Made by a program: the position numbers and the translations under genes. The notes beneath the pieces are model-generated. The model saw only the letters and a list, made by a program, of their open reading frames with translations, did no database searches and was not told the DNA's origin. This document shows positions 34,681-37,159 of a DNA stretch of 37,159 bases, in pieces. The DNA comes from an uncultured Pseudohongiella sp. GTDB taxonomy: Bacteria; Pseudomonadota; Gammaproteobacteria; Pseudomonadales; Pseudohongiellaceae. Location: positions 1-37,159 of the forward strand of contig CACBCS010000014.1 of assembly GCA_902537815.1 (NCBI GenBank). The letters run 5' to 3'. The first letter of the stretch is position 1; each line of letters opens with the position of its first letter.

Positions 34681-35256
34681 TTGGACTCACTTTTCGGCAT
34701 TATCCTGGCCGCCGCACTGGTGAATAATCTCGCTCTGGTGCAGCTACTGGGAGCCTCTTCCCTCCTGACTTTCTCCACGAGTCTTCGCTCGGCAAGCGAA
34801 CTGGGTTTAATCAGCTTTCTGATTCTTACGCTGAGCGGCATAGTCAACCTAAGCGCATACCACCTCGTGCTTGAGCCATTGCAACTCGAAGCGCTCAGCT
34901 TGCTGTGCTTTATCATGCTATCAACCGGCACTGTCAGCATGTTGATGCCCATCCTGAGCCAACGCTACCCGCTGACTGCGAGGCGACAACGTCTCGCAGT
35001 CGTCTTGCTCAGCAGCAACAGTGCGGTTATCGGACTGAGTCTGCGCAATACGCAGAGCCTTGGCAGTGCGGGCGAGTTACTTGGCACTACCATAGGCGCT
35101 GCTGCCGGCTTTGCGGTAACGCTGTTGGCATTCGCAGCATTGCGACAGCGCCTGGACAGCTGTGACGCACCGGCCTGTTTCAGACATGGGCCTCTGTACA
35201 TGATCAGCGCCGGCATCGCCGCGATGGCCATGCTGGGTTTTTCGGGCCTTGTTTAA
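34681..35256 (+). CDS. rnfA: Rnf electron transport complex subunit A
   Basis: Integral membrane subunit of the Rnf (Rsx) complex, which moves electrons between ferredoxin and NAD and couples this to ion movement. It has 191 residues (193 in E. coli) and six hydrophobic segments. Family landmarks are LVNNLALVQLLG near residue 14, the SSNSAVIGLSL segment replacing the usual TTNCAVLGVAL, and the C-terminal ISAGIAAMAMLGFSGLV. The N-terminal half is quite divergent. The start is TTG at 34681 with a weak ribosome site. It is immediately followed by rnfB. Confidence 0.92.
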   Translation: MDSLFGIILAAALVNNLALVQLLGASSLLTFSTSLRSASELGLISFLILTLSGIVNLSAYHLVLEPLQLEALSLLCFIMLSTGTVSMLMPILSQRYPLTARRQRLAVVLLSSNSAVIGLSLRNTQSLGSAGELLGTTIGAAAGFAVTLLAFAALRQRLDSCDAPACFRHGPLYMISAGIAAMAMLGFSGLV

Positions 35257-35838
35257 ATGATGCTGCCTCTGAACGAACAGCTCCCTGTAACCTTGTTGGC
35301 GTGGTCAGCAATTCTGCTGACAGCGTTCTTTTTGGGCTTGAGAATTCACCACACACTGGCTGCGGAGCAGCAAAAACGGCGCTCTGTCGTCGAACTCGTT
35401 CACGCTGAACTTCCGCAAACCCAGTGCGGACGATGCGGCTTTCCCGGTTGCCTGCCATATGCAGAAGCAATCAGTGGCGGAGAACCGATCAACCAGTGCC
35501 CGCCGGGAGGTGAGCACCTGATCCTCAGGCTTGCCAGACTTCTCAATGAACCGCCGGAACCATTAAACCCCCGTCATGGCACACCTCAAGCAGAGCCACT
35601 CGTTGCAGTTATCCGGGAACCTGAATGCATCGGCTGCACCAAATGTATTCAAGCCTGCCCGGTTGATGCCATCTTAGGCAGTGCGAAGACAATGCACACA
35701 GTCCTTACCAGTGAATGTACTGGCTGCGATCTGTGTGTTGAACCCTGCCCGGTTGATTGCATCGACATCGTGCCAGCCGCTTCTCAACGGACCCAACGGC
35801 CACTGAACCGTTATGCCATCTCGCGAGGCTTGGTTTAG
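35257..35838 (+). CDS. rnfB: Rnf electron transport complex subunit B
   Basis: Iron-sulfur subunit of the Rnf complex. It has 193 residues, with an N-terminal membrane anchor (about 10-28), a [4Fe-4S] motif [16 protein letters not shown] ending at the Cys of NQCPPGG, and two ferredoxin-type motifs [12 protein letters not shown] and [12 protein letters not shown]. The ATG at 35257 directly follows the rnfA stop, and the stop directly meets the rnfC start. It matches the short gammaproteobacterial RsxB form. Confidence 0.95.
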   Translation: MMLPLNEQLPVTLLAWSAILLTAFFLGLRIHHTLAAEQQKRRSVVELVHAELPQTQCGRCGFPGCLPYAEAISGGEPINQCPPGGEHLILRLARLLNEPPEPLNPRHGTPQAEPLVAVIREPECIGCTKCIQACPVDAILGSAKTMHTVLTSECTGCDLCVEPCPVDCIDIVPAASQRTQRPLNRYAISRGLV

Positions 35839-37159
35839 GTGTTGTCGCAGGCAGTCCGCTGGCTCACTGAAAGGCGATTAGCATCGTTCTCCGGTGGCAT
35901 TCGCCCTCCTAGGCAAACGCAGCGAACACTGCGTTCACGGGTTATGGCAACACCAATTCCACAGCGGCTGTTTATGCCACTGACAACCTACAGCAAGCAG
36001 GAACGCCTGACTCCAGTGGTCCGCATAGGAGAAGCTGTCCAGAAATATCAGTGTCTGGCAACCCATTTGCAAGATCCAGATTTGATCCTGCACGCGCCCA
36101 CCTCCGGCATGATTACGGCCATCAGTCGGGACACCCTGGAGATTCAGAGCGACGGCCTGGATCAGGCTCTGACACTGTGCGGCAATACCACAGAAAAGAT
36201 CACGCAAGCAGCCATCCTTCAAAGCATCGGCCGGGCGGGTATCGTCGGGCAAGGAGGCGCCGGATATCCAACCGTAAAAAAAATCCGGCTCGCGGCCTCG
36301 GCTGGAGTAAAGGTTTTGATCGTCAATGCTGCTGAATATGAGCCTTTTGTCTGCTGCGATGAAGCACTGATTCGTGAGTTCGCCGACCAGGTCGTTAAAG
36401 GCGCTGAGTATCTCATGCAGGCCTCTGCTGCACACGCCGGTGTTATCGCGATCGAATCAGACAAACACGAAGCGATCGCGGCCATTCAGGAACCACTGAA
36501 AGCGTCATCTCTTACGCTCAGACTGCTCTCTGCCAAATACCCAGCAGGCGATGAGCGCATACTCATCAAGTCACTCACCGGGCAAGAGATCCCTGACAGC
36601 GCGCATCCTGCAGAGCGGGGCATTCTGGTTCAGAATGCCGGAACAGCAAAAGCCGTCTTTGAAGCAGTGAAACTCGGACAACCCAGCATCAGCCGCATTG
36701 TGACTGTTGCCGGCGCGCCCTTGAAAACCCCCAAGAATTTTTCTGCACTTCTGGGCACACCAGTCTCTGATCTGCTGTCATGGTGCGGCTTCGAACATGA
36801 GAGCCACAGCGAGGAACCATCAGCGCATCTTCAACATACTGATCACCCAAAGATTATAGTCGGCGGGCCGCTGACCGGGCGAAGAGCGGACATGTTTTGT
36901 GAGTCAGTACAGCAAACAACCACCTGCGTCATCGCAACTGATAAGATCAATTTTCCAGCATCAGGCCCGGAATATGCCTGTATTCGATGCGGATTCTGCG
37001 CCGACGCCTGCCCGGTGGGTCTGCTGCCTCAGCAGCTGCTGCTGCACAGCCGCAACTTCGATGAAGACAATTTAAACTCCCATGGCTTGCACAACTGCAT
37101 AGAGTGCGGCGCCTGCGCCTATGTCTGTCCAAGCAAAATCCCGCTCGTACAGCACTACC
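35839..37159 (+). CDS. rnfC: Rnf electron transport complex subunit C (partial, runs off the right edge)
   Basis: NADH-interacting subunit of the Rnf complex; 440 codons are present and the end is outside the window. The GTG at 35839 directly follows the rnfB stop, and TTG at 35842 is the alternative. The FSGGIRPP stretch near residue 20 is typical of RnfC. The flavin/NAD region reads GQGGAGYPT near residue 137, then NAAEYEPFVCCDEALI near 162 (NGAECEP in E. coli, so the Cys is a Tyr), then KYPAGDERILIKSLTGQ. The first [4Fe-4S] motif, CIRCGFCADACP, starts at C381 and the second, CIECGACAYVCP, at C420. A C-terminal extension, long and repeat-rich in many species, cannot be judged. Confidence 0.93.
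   Translation, partial: MLSQAVRWLTERRLASFSGGIRPPRQTQRTLRSRVMATPIPQRLFMPLTTYSKQERLTPVVRIGEAVQKYQCLATHLQDPDLILHAPTSGMITAISRDTLEIQSDGLDQALTLCGNTTEKITQAAILQSIGRAGIVGQGGAGYPTVKKIRLAASAGVKVLIVNAAEYEPFVCCDEALIREFADQVVKGAEYLMQASAAHAGVIAIESDKHEAIAAIQEPLKASSLTLRLLSAKYPAGDERILIKSLTGQEIPDSAHPAERGILVQNAGTAKAVFEAVKLGQPSISRIVTVAGAPLKTPKNFSALLGTPVSDLLSWCGFEHESHSEEPSAHLQHTDHPKIIVGGPLTGRRADMFCESVQQTTTCVIATDKINFPASGPEYACIRCGFCADACPVGLLPQQLLLHSRNFDEDNLNSHGLHNCIECGACAYVCPSKIPLVQHY

Overview
The window is chromosomal DNA of a free-living gammaproteobacterium of the broad Pseudomonadales/Cellvibrionales type. Base composition is moderate and gene density is high. The gene order repeats several stretches known from Pseudomonas: gyrA-(serC)-pheA-(hisC)-tyrA/aroA-cmk; mtaD-ubiG-mupP-yciK; yciO-trpS-scpA-scpB-rluB; fliA next to ccmABCDEFGHI; and dcd/metG close to rnfABC. 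No phage, IS element, CRISPR array, tRNA or rRNA gene was found. Most of the window is conserved core genome. Taxonomy is inferred from gene order and protein character, not from a search.

Region by region. 1-6607 (minus): gyrA, then one 1040-codon gene joining prephenate dehydratase/ACT, prephenate dehydrogenase and EPSP synthase, then cmk. serC and hisC, which sit between these genes in Pseudomonas, are missing, and so is the chorismate mutase domain of PheA. 6608-7045: divergent control region. 7046-10584 (plus): mtaD, ubiG, a mupP-type HAD phosphatase and yciK. 10675-15492 (minus): yciO, trpS, scpA, scpB, rluB. The TrpRS carries a cysteine pattern like that of the iron-sulfur TrpRS. 15631-17728: septation protein YciB, a secreted cyclophilin and exonuclease III. 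17729-18569: a gene-poor stretch holding an apparently complete small transcription unit, made of a candidate promoter, a 37-codon hydrophobic ORF with a very strong ribosome site, an 11-codon ORF and a strong intrinsic terminator.

18570-20772 (minus): moaB, moaA and a LysE-family exporter. 20791-28154 (minus): a complete System I cytochrome c maturation cluster, ccmA to ccmI. 28313-29062: fliA, cut off from the flagellar and chemotaxis genes that flank it in Pseudomonas. 29063-29680: a 618-base stretch without a recognisable gene. 29681-32795: dcd (minus), rubredoxin and metG (plus). 33071-34600: a secreted Deg-type serine protease. 34681 to the end: rnfA, rnfB and the first 440 codons of rnfC.

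Functionally the window covers DNA topology and chromosome segregation (gyrA, scpAB), aromatic amino acid synthesis, translation (trpS, metG, rluB), molybdopterin and ubiquinone synthesis, cytochrome c assembly and an Rnf electron-transfer complex. This fits a respiring heterotroph. The points most worth following are the PheA-TyrA-AroA triple fusion, the small-protein unit at 18100-18413, the TrpRS cysteine cluster and the isolated fliA.
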